From Verrucomicrobiota bacterium (GTDB lineage: Bacteria > Verrucomicrobiota > Verrucomicrobiia > Chthoniobacterales > UBA10450), in assembly GCA_003217965.1 (NCBI GenBank), contig QHNB01000236.1, positions 1 to 6,311 on the forward strand: DNA of 6,311 bases. The letters are read 5' to 3'. Positions 1 to 5,614 of this stretch are shown here, piece after piece (position 1 is the first letter of the stretch; every line of letters starts with the position of its first letter). Made by a program: the position numbers and the translations under genes. Under the pieces are notes generated by a model. The model was given only the letters and a program-made list of their open reading frames with translations. It did no database searches and was not told the origin of the DNA.

Positions 1-768
1 GTTTGGGCCGTGCCGGCCCTGGCGCGCACACACGGAGATTTCTTCCGCATAGGCATCCTGCATCACGTGGTCGGCCGCTCTTTCTCCGTCATGGAAGGGC
101 ATGGGGCATCCTCGCCATTAATGTACCTCGTGTTGCTCCCATTTTATTTCGCAGCGGTATTCGTCAGTTTTTTTCCCTGGTCAATCAAGCTGCCTGCTCT
201 GTGGACTGAGTTGCGCTCAAACCGCGATGCTAGCGACACGTTCTTGGTAACTGGGATCCTCATCGTTTTTGGCATTTTCACTCTTGTGAAAACCAAGCTG
301 CCGCATTATACCTTGCCGGCGTTTCCACTCCTCGCGCTCCTGGTCGCCCGCCGCTTCGATTCATTGCGGCTGTCTCGCAGGCTCGTGATTTCAACAGCAA
401 TTGTCTATGTGGGGGTGGCGTTGTTTGTCACCCCGTCTCTGCGGCGATTTTTTCCGAGTTACATTCTTGCGCGCGAAAGCCGCGGCGATCTCAAACCCGA
501 AATGGAATTCGGCGCCATCGATTATAACGAGCCGAGCCTGGTCTGGTACTTTCGAGATCGAGTTCGCGGTTTCATGACGACATTGAAAGCGAAAGATGCC
601 GTCAGTTACATGGCAAAACCGGGGGCGCGGTTCATCGTGCTGCCAAGCAAAACTGCTGCCGTCGTTTTCCCCGATCCCGAACCTTCCTGGCGCAGATATC
701 GCGTAACCGGGTTCAATGTCGCAAAAGGCCAACGTGCCGACCTTTCGCTTTTCCTAAAGCCGCAATGA
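1..768 (+). CDS. ArnT/PMT-type membrane glycosyltransferase, C-terminal part (5' end outside window)
   Basis: The frame is open from base 1 and ends at TGA 766-768, giving 255 visible residues; the first ATG is internal and should not be taken as the start. The visible part begins with the family-like stretch VWAVPALARTHGDFF and continues to GHG (33-35) and FFPW (57-60). Then comes KLPHYTLPAFP (99-109), the pattern typical of ArnT and related dolichyl-phosphate-mannose/PMT_2 (GT39/GT83) enzymes just before late membrane helices. Hydrophobic helices are visible around residues 40-60, 80-97, 105-115 and 125-142, followed by a soluble, probably periplasmic, C-terminal domain from about 145 to 255. 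Enzymes of this family transfer sugars from polyprenyl-phosphate donors to lipid A, lipids or proteins on the outer face of the inner membrane. The catalytic N-terminal loop with its acidic residues is not in view, so donor and acceptor cannot be named. ruvA follows 42 bp later on the same strand. Confidence 0.88.
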   Translation, partial: VWAVPALARTHGDFFRIGILHHVVGRSFSVMEGHGASSPLMYLVLLPFYFAAVFVSFFPWSIKLPALWTELRSNRDASDTFLVTGILIVFGIFTLVKTKLPHYTLPAFPLLALLVARRFDSLRLSRRLVISTAIVYVGVALFVTPSLRRFFPSYILARESRGDLKPEMEFGAIDYNEPSLVWYFRDRVRGFMTTLKAKDAVSYMAKPGARFIVLPSKTAAVVFPDPEPSWRRYRVTGFNVAKGQRADLSLFLKPQ

Positions 769-810
769 GCGCGTTTGCCATTTGCTGCTGAACGTTTACC
801 GGTTGCGGAC

Positions 811-1332
811 GTGATCACGTTTCTCCACGGCCGCCTTACTCACGCCTTGCCGACGCAGGCAACAATCGATGTAAACGGCGTTGGTTATGAGGTATTCATC
901 CCCCTTTCGAGTTACGACAAACTTCCAATGATCGGTCAGTCAATCGAAATGCTGACCCACCTGCACGTGCGCGAGGACGCTCATATTCTGTATGGATTCA
1001 TGACCGCCCCCGAACGCGATTTGTTTCGGCTGCTGGTCAACCACGTCAGCGGGATCGGACCGAAGTTGGCCCTAGCAGTGTTGAGTGGAATGAGTGTGAA
1101 CAATTTCAAAACCGCGGTCGTAGCGGCGGCTTGGGAAGCGGCCAGCGCCACACACGCGCCGACCCCAGAACAAGAACAAGCCAATGAAGCCGTGCTTGCG
1201 CTGATCGCGCTCGGTTACAAACAGGTCGACGGCCATAAAGCTGTGCGCGATCTGCAAGAAAAGGAAGGCGCCGGAAAAACGGCGGAGGAACTAGTCAAAC
1301 TCGCGTTAAAACGCCTGGCCGCCGGACGTTGA
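811..1332 (+). CDS. ruvA: Holliday junction branch migration protein RuvA, shortened (second HhH absent)
   Basis: RuvA forms the tetramer that holds Holliday junctions open and loads the RuvB motor. I chose GTG 811 because it gives MITFLHGRL, matching the usual RuvA N-terminus; an upstream in-frame TTG at 775 would add 12 non-family residues. The product is 173 aa, against about 200 for the family (E. coli 203). Domain I (OB fold) is complete, with VNGVGYEV at 21-28 and HVREDAHILYGF at 52-63. The first helix-hairpin-helix, SGIGPKLALAVLSGM, is at 80-94. After NNFKTAVV (97-104) the protein passes straight to AAAWEAAS and the acidic linker. The second HhH (GIGKKTAER in E. coli, about residues 115-123) is missing: E. 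coli has 61 residues between the matching V102 and V164, this protein 24. Domain III, which binds RuvB, is intact (ANEAVLALIALGYK at 124-137, then the C-terminal helices). The loss is in frame. It could be real or an assembly collapse. Confidence 0.9.
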   Translation: MITFLHGRLTHALPTQATIDVNGVGYEVFIPLSSYDKLPMIGQSIEMLTHLHVREDAHILYGFMTAPERDLFRLLVNHVSGIGPKLALAVLSGMSVNNFKTAVVAAAWEAASATHAPTPEQEQANEAVLALIALGYKQVDGHKAVRDLQEKEGAGKTAEELVKLALKRLAAGR

Positions 1333-1407
1333 AACCAGGTTTTAGCGTCCGTTGTCCTCAGCGGATGTGTAACTGCCTGCCTGAGCAGCAGAATCGAAAA
1401 CTAGGAT

Positions 1408-1434
1408 CGCCTTGACCGAGCGAGGCGGCTACAA
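1408..1434. repeat. GCTACAA-ended half element, copy 1
   Basis: This 27-bp segment matches 1500-1526 at 25 of 27 positions, 92 bp away in direct orientation. It consists of an imperfect CGCCTTG/CGAGGCG stem around a 6-nt loop, ending in GCTACAA. The sequence after it (to about 1472, ending TCGCCGTGAA) resembles a diverged second arm of the composite element at 1500-1553. Confidence 0.7.
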
Positions 1435-1499
1435 GTGTGACCACCGTCGAGCCGCTGACTCTGTCGCCGTGAACGGGATTGGGTCGGCAAAGCTAAAAA

Positions 1500-1553
1500 C
1501 GCCTCGACTGAGCGAGGCGGCTACAATTGTAGCCACGGCGCTGTGCCGCCGTG
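1500..1553. repeat. Composite double-hairpin repeat with central palindrome
   Basis: Three perfect inverted structures lie end to end. The first is CGCCTCG/CGAGGCG (1500-1506 and 1513-1519), with a 6-nt loop. The second is the 14-bp perfect palindrome GCTACAATTGTAGC (1520-1533). The third is CACGGCG/CGCCGTG (1534-1540 and 1547-1553), also with a 6-nt loop. The layout suggests two TTGTAGC-headed units joined back to back at 1526/1527. The right half matches the units at 4707-4733 and 4752-4778 on the same strand. Confidence 0.85.
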
Positions 1554-1561
1554 AATGCAGA

Positions 1562-1589
1562 TTGTAGCTGCCGCTGTCCTCAGCGGCAG
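1562..1589. repeat. TTGTAGC-headed hairpin unit
   Basis: The header TTGTAGC (1562-1568) leads into a perfect 9-bp stem, CTGCCGCTG (1568-1576) and CAGCGGCAG (1581-1589), with the loop TCCT. Both header and hairpin architecture match the other units, but the arm sequence differs, so the structure is conserved rather than the sequence. Confidence 0.75.
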
Positions 1590-1670
1590 AATCACATGCG
1601 GTGAGGACACAGCACGCCAGAGCACTGGGGCATCCGTTGTACGGTGTTGTAGCGCCTTGGGTCGGCGATA

Positions 1671-1735
1671 TTGTAGCGGCGCTCTCTGACCGTCGAAAGT
1701 ACCTTCACAGCGACGGTCAGAGACCGCCGCTACAA
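1671..1735. repeat. Long inverted repeat bounded by TTGTAGC/GCTACAA
   Basis: The 25-base left arm (1671-1695) and right arm (1711-1735) are complementary at 24 of 25 positions around a 15-base loop (1696-1710). Both ends carry the family header, TTGTAGCGGCG on the left and CGCCGCTACAA on the right. This is the most complete member in the window, with inverted termini like a tiny non-coding element. It carries no coding capacity. The 5' end of the next gene lies about 56 bp downstream. No T-tract follows the stem, so intrinsic termination is not indicated. Confidence 0.9.
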
Positions 1736-1791
1736 CGGGCTTAGATGATGAGTTGTCATCGAGCTTCAGACGTTCAACCTTTCCGCCACCA

Positions 1792-3108
1792 ATGCCCGCC
1801 GTGACGGAGAATAGGTTGGATGTGATCCGGAGCGCTATTCCCGTAGAGGGGCTGTTTGCCGAGAAGGATTGGCTCATTTCACCGGACCCGTTTCCAATTT
1901 CGGAAAAGTTCGTCCGTGAGCTGGAACAGCTTGGTCATCGCCTCGCCGTTTTTCAGCGCGCCTGTAATCAGCTTTACCAGTTGAGTGTTCGCGGCAAACA
2001 GCCTGCCTGGATCGCGAAATATCTCGATGCCGGAAAGCCGGAGCAACTGGTAGAATATGCCCGCCAAAAGCAATTTCGAGAACTGCTCCCGCGCGTTATC
2101 CGACCCGATCTAATCCTCGCGGAAACCGGCTATATCATTGCCGAGATCGATTCCGTGCCGGGCGGAATTGGCTTAACTGCGTGGCTCAATCGCACCTACG
2201 CCGCACTTGGGGAAGATATCATCGGCGGCGAGCGTGGAATGCTCGACGGTTTTCGCACGGTGTTGCCAAACGGCGGCGACATCGTCGTTTCAGAGGAATC
2301 AGCAACCTACCGTCCGGAAATGATTTGGCTGGCGCAGCAGATGAACGCGCTCTCTTCGGACCGGAATTGGCGGACATTGGCGGCGGAAAATTACGAACCA
2401 CATGATGGACGTGATGTTTATCGATTTTTTGAATTATTTGACCTGGCCAACATCCCCAAGATCGATTCGCTTTTGCGGGCGGCAGCGGAAGGACGTGTCA
2501 ACGTCACACCGCCCCTCAAGCCCTTTCTCGAGGAGAAACTGTGGTTCGCGCTTTTCTGGTTGCAACCTCTGCGAGAATTTTGGCGACGCGAACTGGGCGA
2601 AAAATATTTCCTCAAGTTACAGGAGGTAATTCCATACACCTGGCTGCTCGATCCAACACCCTTGCCACAACACGCGGTCATTCCGCGGCTCGAGATCCAC
2701 GATTGGCGGCAGGCGGAACGGTTCAGCCAGAAACAGCGCGATGTTTTACTCAAGGTCAGCGGATTTTCTCCACTTGGCTGGGGCAGCCGGGGCGTCGCCC
2801 TTGGAGGCGATTTACCGCACACGGAGTGGGAAAAACGAATCGAGCAAGCCCTCGCCAACTTCGATTCGCAACCGACGATCATGCAGCAATTTCACAAAGG
2901 CGCTTTGGTCGAGCATCGTTATTTCGACCGCGAGAGTGGCGAGCTGCGGAGGATGAATGGGCGTGTGCGTTTGTGCCCTTATTATTTCGTCGAAGGCGAT
3001 CGGGTGCGCATGCGCGGCGCGCTCGCGACGGTTGTCCCGGCCGACAAAAAGCTGATTCATGGAATGCGGGACGGAATTCTAGCCCCTTCGAAAAAGTCGA
3101 TTAACTGA
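1792..3108 (+). CDS. Conserved protein of unknown function, ATP-grasp-like
   Basis: The product is 438 aa from ATG 1792. An in-frame TTG at 1753 is open but adds unremarkable residues, and neither start has a clear ribosome binding site. I recognise the overall pattern as a conserved bacterial protein but no experimentally assigned function. Notable motifs are IRPDLILAE (103-111), EIDSVPGGIGLTAWLN (118-133), VVSEESATYRPEM (165-177), YRFFELFDLANIPK (210-223), TPPLKPFLEEKLWFALF (239-255), KVSGFSPLGWGSRGVALG (321-338), MQQFHKG (364-370) and GRVRLCPYYFV (390-400). A final PADKKLIHGM (416-425) follows. The order of lysine strand, glycine/serine-rich loop and QQF-HKG strand resembles the nucleotide-binding core of ATP-grasp ligases; the EIDSVPGG region recalls glutathionylspermidine-synthase-like proteins. 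The fold assignment is inference. No signal peptide or membrane segment is visible, so it is probably cytoplasmic. Its last 8 bp overlap the end of the convergent thpR gene. Confidence 0.92.
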   Translation: MPAVTENRLDVIRSAIPVEGLFAEKDWLISPDPFPISEKFVRELEQLGHRLAVFQRACNQLYQLSVRGKQPAWIAKYLDAGKPEQLVEYARQKQFRELLPRVIRPDLILAETGYIIAEIDSVPGGIGLTAWLNRTYAALGEDIIGGERGMLDGFRTVLPNGGDIVVSEESATYRPEMIWLAQQMNALSSDRNWRTLAAENYEPHDGRDVYRFFELFDLANIPKIDSLLRAAAEGRVNVTPPLKPFLEEKLWFALFWLQPLREFWRRELGEKYFLKLQEVIPYTWLLDPTPLPQHAVIPRLEIHDWRQAERFSQKQRDVLLKVSGFSPLGWGSRGVALGGDLPHTEWEKRIEQALANFDSQPTIMQQFHKGALVEHRYFDRESGELRRMNGRVRLCPYYFVEGDRVRMRGALATVVPADKKLIHGMRDGILAPSKKSIN

Positions 3109-3649
3109 GAGCCTTAATCGTGAGTAACCGGTGATGAATCGCGCCGGCTGTGCTGAGTTGGCTTTGATAAAGATGAAAGGCATCGATCCGAAACATTCCA
3201 GCGTCGAACTCGCGATGCTTCTTTAGGAACGAGCGCATCAATTCCTTCGAGAGGCCACGGGCGCGCGCGATGGTGAAGTGAGGCGTCCAGGCGCGTTCCT
3301 CGATCGGCAAGTTGCAGGCGAGGGCCGCTTCATTCACTCGCTTGTGCAACTGAAACAAGTGCGGATGGGCTTGGCCGACGCCGATCCAAAGAATTTGCGG
3401 TACTCCGTTTCTTGAGAAAACGCCCAAGCCGGTGACCGGCAGAAAAAACGCACGGAAAGAAATGACAGCGAGTTTCTCCTTCAGTAGATCGACTAGCGCT
3501 GGCTCGACTTTCGCGAAAAACGCCAGCGTAAGATGTACTTGTTCCGGCGCGGCAAAGATGAGTCCGCGATAATGCGGATCAAGCGTGATCAGACCCTCCG
3601 CTATTGCATCCGGCAAATCGATCGCGATAAACAGCCGCTGACTACTCAT
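3101..3649 (-). CDS. thpR: RNA 2',3'-cyclic phosphodiesterase (LigT/ThpR family)
   Basis: The 182-aa product is a 2H phosphoesterase of the LigT/ThpR family, which opens 2',3'-cyclic phosphate ends of RNA and in vitro can join tRNA halves by a 2'-5' bond. Both signature tetrapeptides are present and correctly spaced: HLTL at 39-42 and HFTI at 124-127, each supplying a catalytic histidine and threonine. The N-terminus MSSQRLFIAIDLP and the central VFSRNGVPQILWIGV (77-91) also fit the family, and the length is normal (about 175-190). The start ATG overlaps the TGA of the upstream dehydrogenase gene as ATGA (3646-3649), which points to translational coupling. The stop TAA lies inside the last codons of the convergent + strand gene. 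The cellular role of this enzyme is poorly known, so the operon partner gives little functional hint. Confidence 0.94.
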   Translation of the reverse strand: MSSQRLFIAIDLPDAIAEGLITLDPHYRGLIFAAPEQVHLTLAFFAKVEPALVDLLKEKLAVISFRAFFLPVTGLGVFSRNGVPQILWIGVGQAHPHLFQLHKRVNEAALACNLPIEERAWTPHFTIARARGLSKELMRSFLKKHREFDAGMFRIDAFHLYQSQLSTAGAIHHRLLTIKALS

Positions 3650-4671
3650 CTGAAATTGGGCGGCTGACGCTCATTGTTGCGAGCGGTCGCTTGGTCGAGA
3701 TGGCGGGTGAAGATGTTGGCCGACCGTTGGCGACTTTGCCATCCAGTACGCAGTTCATCGCCCTCTGCGGTTGCTGGAGACGGTAGAAAACGGTTCGCCA
3801 ATTTCATGGCCGAGCCTGTGAGATTCGGCGCAATTGCGTTGCTAGCGATGGCCAGTCGCGCGCCAAAAGTGAGTATGAGTGAAGGCTGACCACGCCTGCA
3901 CGCCGCGATGATCTTGTCGGCCGCGCGTTCTGCACTCATCGAAAGAAGTGGCAGCCCATTCGAAAACGAAAACCAGGCGAACTCGGCAGCATGATTACCT
4001 TTGAAGCGCGCGTTCACGTGTGAGCCTGTCCGCATCATCCCCGGCGCGACCGTGGTGACCCGAATGTTTTCGGCAGCCAGTTCGGCGCGGGCGCTGTCGG
4101 AAAATCCGGTGAGCGCGAACTTTCCTGTGACGTACGGGGCGAGATGCGGCACGGCGACCTTACCGCCGATTGATGAGATGTTGACGATTCGACCACCTCC
4201 GCGCTCTGCCATCTGCGATCGCACCAGCATGATGAGTTCATAGGGCGCCCAAAAATGGGTCGCGATTGAACGCTCGAAATCTGCTCGAACCATGTGAGTG
4301 AGCGGCCCGACCTCGATTACGCCCGCATTGTTGATCAGAACATCAATGCTTCCAAAATGGGCAATAACAGTTTCAACGGCGGAAGCGATCTGGGCTCGAT
4401 CCGTCAGATCGCATTGCACGGTCAATACCTCGGCACCTCGCGGCTCGAGGTCGGCTTTAGCGCGAGCGAGTTCATCGGCATTCCGTGCAAGTAAAGCGAT
4501 TCGCGCGCTCTCACGAGCGAGCTGCCGCGCCAGGACCAGGCCGAGACCACGTGATCCGCCGCTGATGAGGACGACCTTTTTAGCGAATGAGAACCGTGAA
4601 CGCGAATTGCGCGCGAGTGCCCATGCGCCGACAGCGAGGCTGGCGAGAACAACAACGTGTGAGTGTTTCAT
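3646..4671 (-). CDS. Short-chain dehydrogenase/reductase with N-terminal membrane anchor
   Basis: The product is 341 aa from ATG 4671. A longer frame is open back to 4827, but those extra 52 codons translate the hairpin repeats, so the internal ATG is preferred. Residues 6-20 (VVVLASLAVGAWALA) form a hydrophobic segment, probably a membrane anchor. The classical SDR core follows: the NAD(P)-binding SGGSRGLG at 37-44, CDLTD at 87-91, NNAG at 114-117, NISSIGG with catalytic Ser167, YVTGK giving Tyr180 and Lys184, and APGMMRTG at 209-216. All catalytic residues are present, so the enzyme should be active as an NAD(P)-dependent oxidoreductase; Arg41 after the glycine motif would suit NADPH. The substrate cannot be read from the sequence. 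A C-terminal extension of roughly 80 residues past the core is hydrophilic at its end. The gene is followed by thpR with a 4-bp overlap. Confidence 0.93.
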   Translation of the reverse strand: MKHSHVVVLASLAVGAWALARNSRSRFSFAKKVVLISGGSRGLGLVLARQLARESARIALLARNADELARAKADLEPRGAEVLTVQCDLTDRAQIASAVETVIAHFGSIDVLINNAGVIEVGPLTHMVRADFERSIATHFWAPYELIMLVRSQMAERGGGRIVNISSIGGKVAVPHLAPYVTGKFALTGFSDSARAELAAENIRVTTVAPGMMRTGSHVNARFKGNHAAEFAWFSFSNGLPLLSMSAERAADKIIAACRRGQPSLILTFGARLAIASNAIAPNLTGSAMKLANRFLPSPATAEGDELRTGWQSRQRSANIFTRHLDQATARNNERQPPNFR

Positions 4672-4706
4672 GGCAAAAGCATATCGCTGAACCTTCGATC
4701 CGAAAA

Positions 4707-4733
4707 CTGTAGCCACGGCGCTCTTTCGCCGCG
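4707..4733. repeat. CTGTAGCC-headed hairpin unit, direct copy 1
   Basis: This 27-bp unit is identical to 4752-4778 at 26 of 27 positions, with starts 45 bp apart. The single difference (GCG instead of GTG at the end) breaks one pair of the CACGGCG/CGCCGTG stem. It lies immediately upstream of the dehydrogenase start on the opposite reading direction. Confidence 0.85.
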
Positions 4734-4751
4734 CAACCCGCGCGAATAGCC

Positions 4752-4778
4752 CTGTAGCCACGGCGCTCTTTCGCCGTG
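4752..4778. repeat. CTGTAGCC-headed hairpin unit, direct copy 2
   Basis: The header CTGTAGC is followed by a perfect 7-bp stem, CACGGCG (4759-4765) and CGCCGTG (4772-4778), with the loop CTCTTT. The same arms occur at 1534-1553 more than 3 kb away, which shows a dispersed family rather than a local duplication. With the copy at 4707 it fills most of the leader of the dehydrogenase gene. Confidence 0.87.
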
Positions 4779-4806
4779 AAGCTAATCGGGAATATGCAAT
4801 GCTAAA

Positions 4807-4910
4807 CGCCTCGACCATCCTTCCCATAAAGCTCCGGCTCGGCTAGCTGAGCGGGGCGGCTACAATGTAGCCACGATCCGCCCGCCGCCGGATCGCCGTG
4901 CTAGCCGCCC
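4807..4910. repeat. Interrupted composite hairpin element downstream of smpB
   Basis: The left portion reads CGCCTCGAC (4807-4815), then 32 extra bases (4816-4847), then TGAGCGGGGCGGCTACAA (4848-4865). At 1500-1526 the two outer parts are contiguous. To the right, TGTAGCCAC leads into a GATCCG/CGGATC stem (4875-4880 and 4889-4894) with an 8-nt loop. Enclosing this is a perfect 9-bp inverted repeat, GGGCGGCTA (4854-4862) and TAGCCGCCC (4902-4910). The structure ends 4 bp from the smpB stop, so it may shape the 3' end of the rpoZ-smpB transcript. No U-tract is present, so it is not a standard intrinsic terminator. Confidence 0.75.
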
Positions 4911-4914
4911 GAAT

Positions 4915-5376
4915 TCAACCGTGCCGGCGATTAAATCGCGCGACCTCGCGGGCCGTTTCCCGATCGGACACGCGTTTCTTCAGGTCAGCGCGCTTATCGC
5001 GCGCCAGCTTTCCTTGGGCGACGCCGAGCTCGGCTTTCAGCCGACCGTTTTTCCAATGGAGATTGAGCACGACCAAGGCGCGACCGCTGACTGCTGTTAG
5101 CCCATAAAGTTTGTCGATCTCCGGGCGATGAAGCAGAAGTTTGCGCACTCGTTTCGCAGCCGGAATTTCATGGCTGGCGCGTTCGTACGGCTGAATGTCG
5201 GCGTTGTAAAGAAAGGCCTCGCCATTTTCGATCCGGGCAAACGCGTCGTTGATATTTGCTTTGCCCGCACGGATCGATTTGACCTCGCTACCCTTCAACT
5301 CGATACCCGCTTCGAAGCGCTCGAGAATGTGGAAATCCCGCAACGCCTTGCGGTTGAGAATCGTCTCGGCAGGCAT
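4915..5376 (-). CDS. smpB: SsrA-binding protein SmpB
   Basis: SmpB binds tmRNA and takes it to ribosomes stalled on broken messages, where trans-translation tags the nascent chain for destruction. The 153-aa product has normal length. It shows NRKALRDFHILERFEAGIELKGSEVKSIRAGKANI in order across 8-42, which is the OB-barrel core that contacts tmRNA. Next come ENGEAFLYNADIQPYE (50-65), RKLLLHRPEIDKL (78-90), WKNGRLKAELGVAQGK (108-123) and the DKR (127-129) that precedes the C-terminal tail entering the mRNA channel. The usual GKK before DKR reads GKL here, a minor change. Start ATG 5376 gives MPAETILNRK, the expected short lead. rpoZ lies 22 bp upstream on the same strand, so the two are probably co-transcribed. 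The ssrA RNA itself is not in the window. Confidence 0.96.
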   Translation of the reverse strand: MPAETILNRKALRDFHILERFEAGIELKGSEVKSIRAGKANINDAFARIENGEAFLYNADIQPYERASHEIPAAKRVRKLLLHRPEIDKLYGLTAVSGRALVVLNLHWKNGRLKAELGVAQGKLARDKRADLKKRVSDRETAREVARFNRRHG

Positions 5377-5398
5377 GGCCGCGACGCTGGATCTGCGA

Positions 5399-5614
5399 CT
5401 AAGCGCCGTCGGTTGACCCGCTCTGCTCTTCGAAAGCGAGTTTACCGGCGATGATTTCCTTGAGTGCGATGTCGGTCAGCGATGCGCGCGGACCCACCTC
5501 AACCATAGGGCGATGTCCGAGTCCTAGCTGACGCACCCGTTTTGAAACAACATTGATGAGCAATTGCGGATTCGGAATGACCTGGGCGGCTTCTTGCAAA
5601 AGTTGAGTGGTCAT
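5399..5614 (-). CDS. rpoZ: DNA-directed RNA polymerase omega subunit
   Basis: The 71-aa product matches the conserved core of omega, the small subunit that wraps the beta' C-terminus and aids polymerase assembly. The key stretch is NPQLLINVVSKRVRQLGLGHRPMVE (15-39), followed by ASLTDIALKEIIAGKLAFE (44-62), equivalent to the family's NPF-LV-ASKRARQL and the ALREI-GKI helix. E. coli omega is 91 aa; this one lacks the variable C-terminal tail. ATG 5614 is chosen because the conserved part begins soon after it. The frame is open further upstream to 5827, but those codons resemble nothing in the family. The stop is TAG at 5401-5399. smpB follows 22 bp downstream. Confidence 0.92.
   Translation of the reverse strand: MTTQLLQEAAQVIPNPQLLINVVSKRVRQLGLGHRPMVEVGPRASLTDIALKEIIAGKLAFEEQSGSTDGA

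Larger units (their letters stand above)
1333..1791. other. Repeat-rich intergenic spacer between ruvA and the ATP-grasp-like gene
   Basis: This 459-bp stretch holds no supportable gene. It contains at least five members or fragments of a short hairpin family whose common header is TGTAGC (or GCTACA on the other strand). The better ones are listed separately. Weaker members are a decayed hairpin at 1348-1365 (7-bp arms with one G-T type mismatch around a TCCT loop) and a TTGTAGC header at 1647-1653 followed by an imperfect arm pair. No clear promoter or T-tract terminator is visible. Confidence 0.8.

Noticed and set aside
775..810. TTG at 775 as the ruvA start
   Set aside because: It adds 12 residues with no family match; GTG 811 yields the normal RuvA N-terminus.
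1671..1735. Intrinsic terminator for ruvA
   Set aside because: The stem is long and strong but lies 338 bp past the stop and lacks a T-tract on either side.
1753..1791. TTG at 1753 as the start of the ATP-grasp-like gene
   Set aside because: It has no ribosome binding site or recognisable residues; ATG 1792 is the simpler choice, though the alternative cannot be excluded.
1333..1791. CRISPR array
   Set aside because: The repeats are irregularly spaced, in mixed orientation, differ in arm sequence and have no uniform spacers or cas genes nearby.
2418..2882. 154-codon open frame on the - strand inside the ATP-grasp-like gene
   Set aside because: It is antisense to a well-supported gene; the composition (rich in Ser, Arg, Cys) is typical of a shadow frame.
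4298..4690. 130-codon open frame on the + strand opposite the dehydrogenase
   Set aside because: It lies antisense to an SDR with all catalytic motifs; its Arg/Ala/Ser-rich translation looks like a shadow of GC-rich coding DNA.
4707..4778. Two-repeat CRISPR-like array
   Set aside because: Only two copies with an 18-bp gap, and the same unit occurs singly elsewhere; it fits the dispersed hairpin family.
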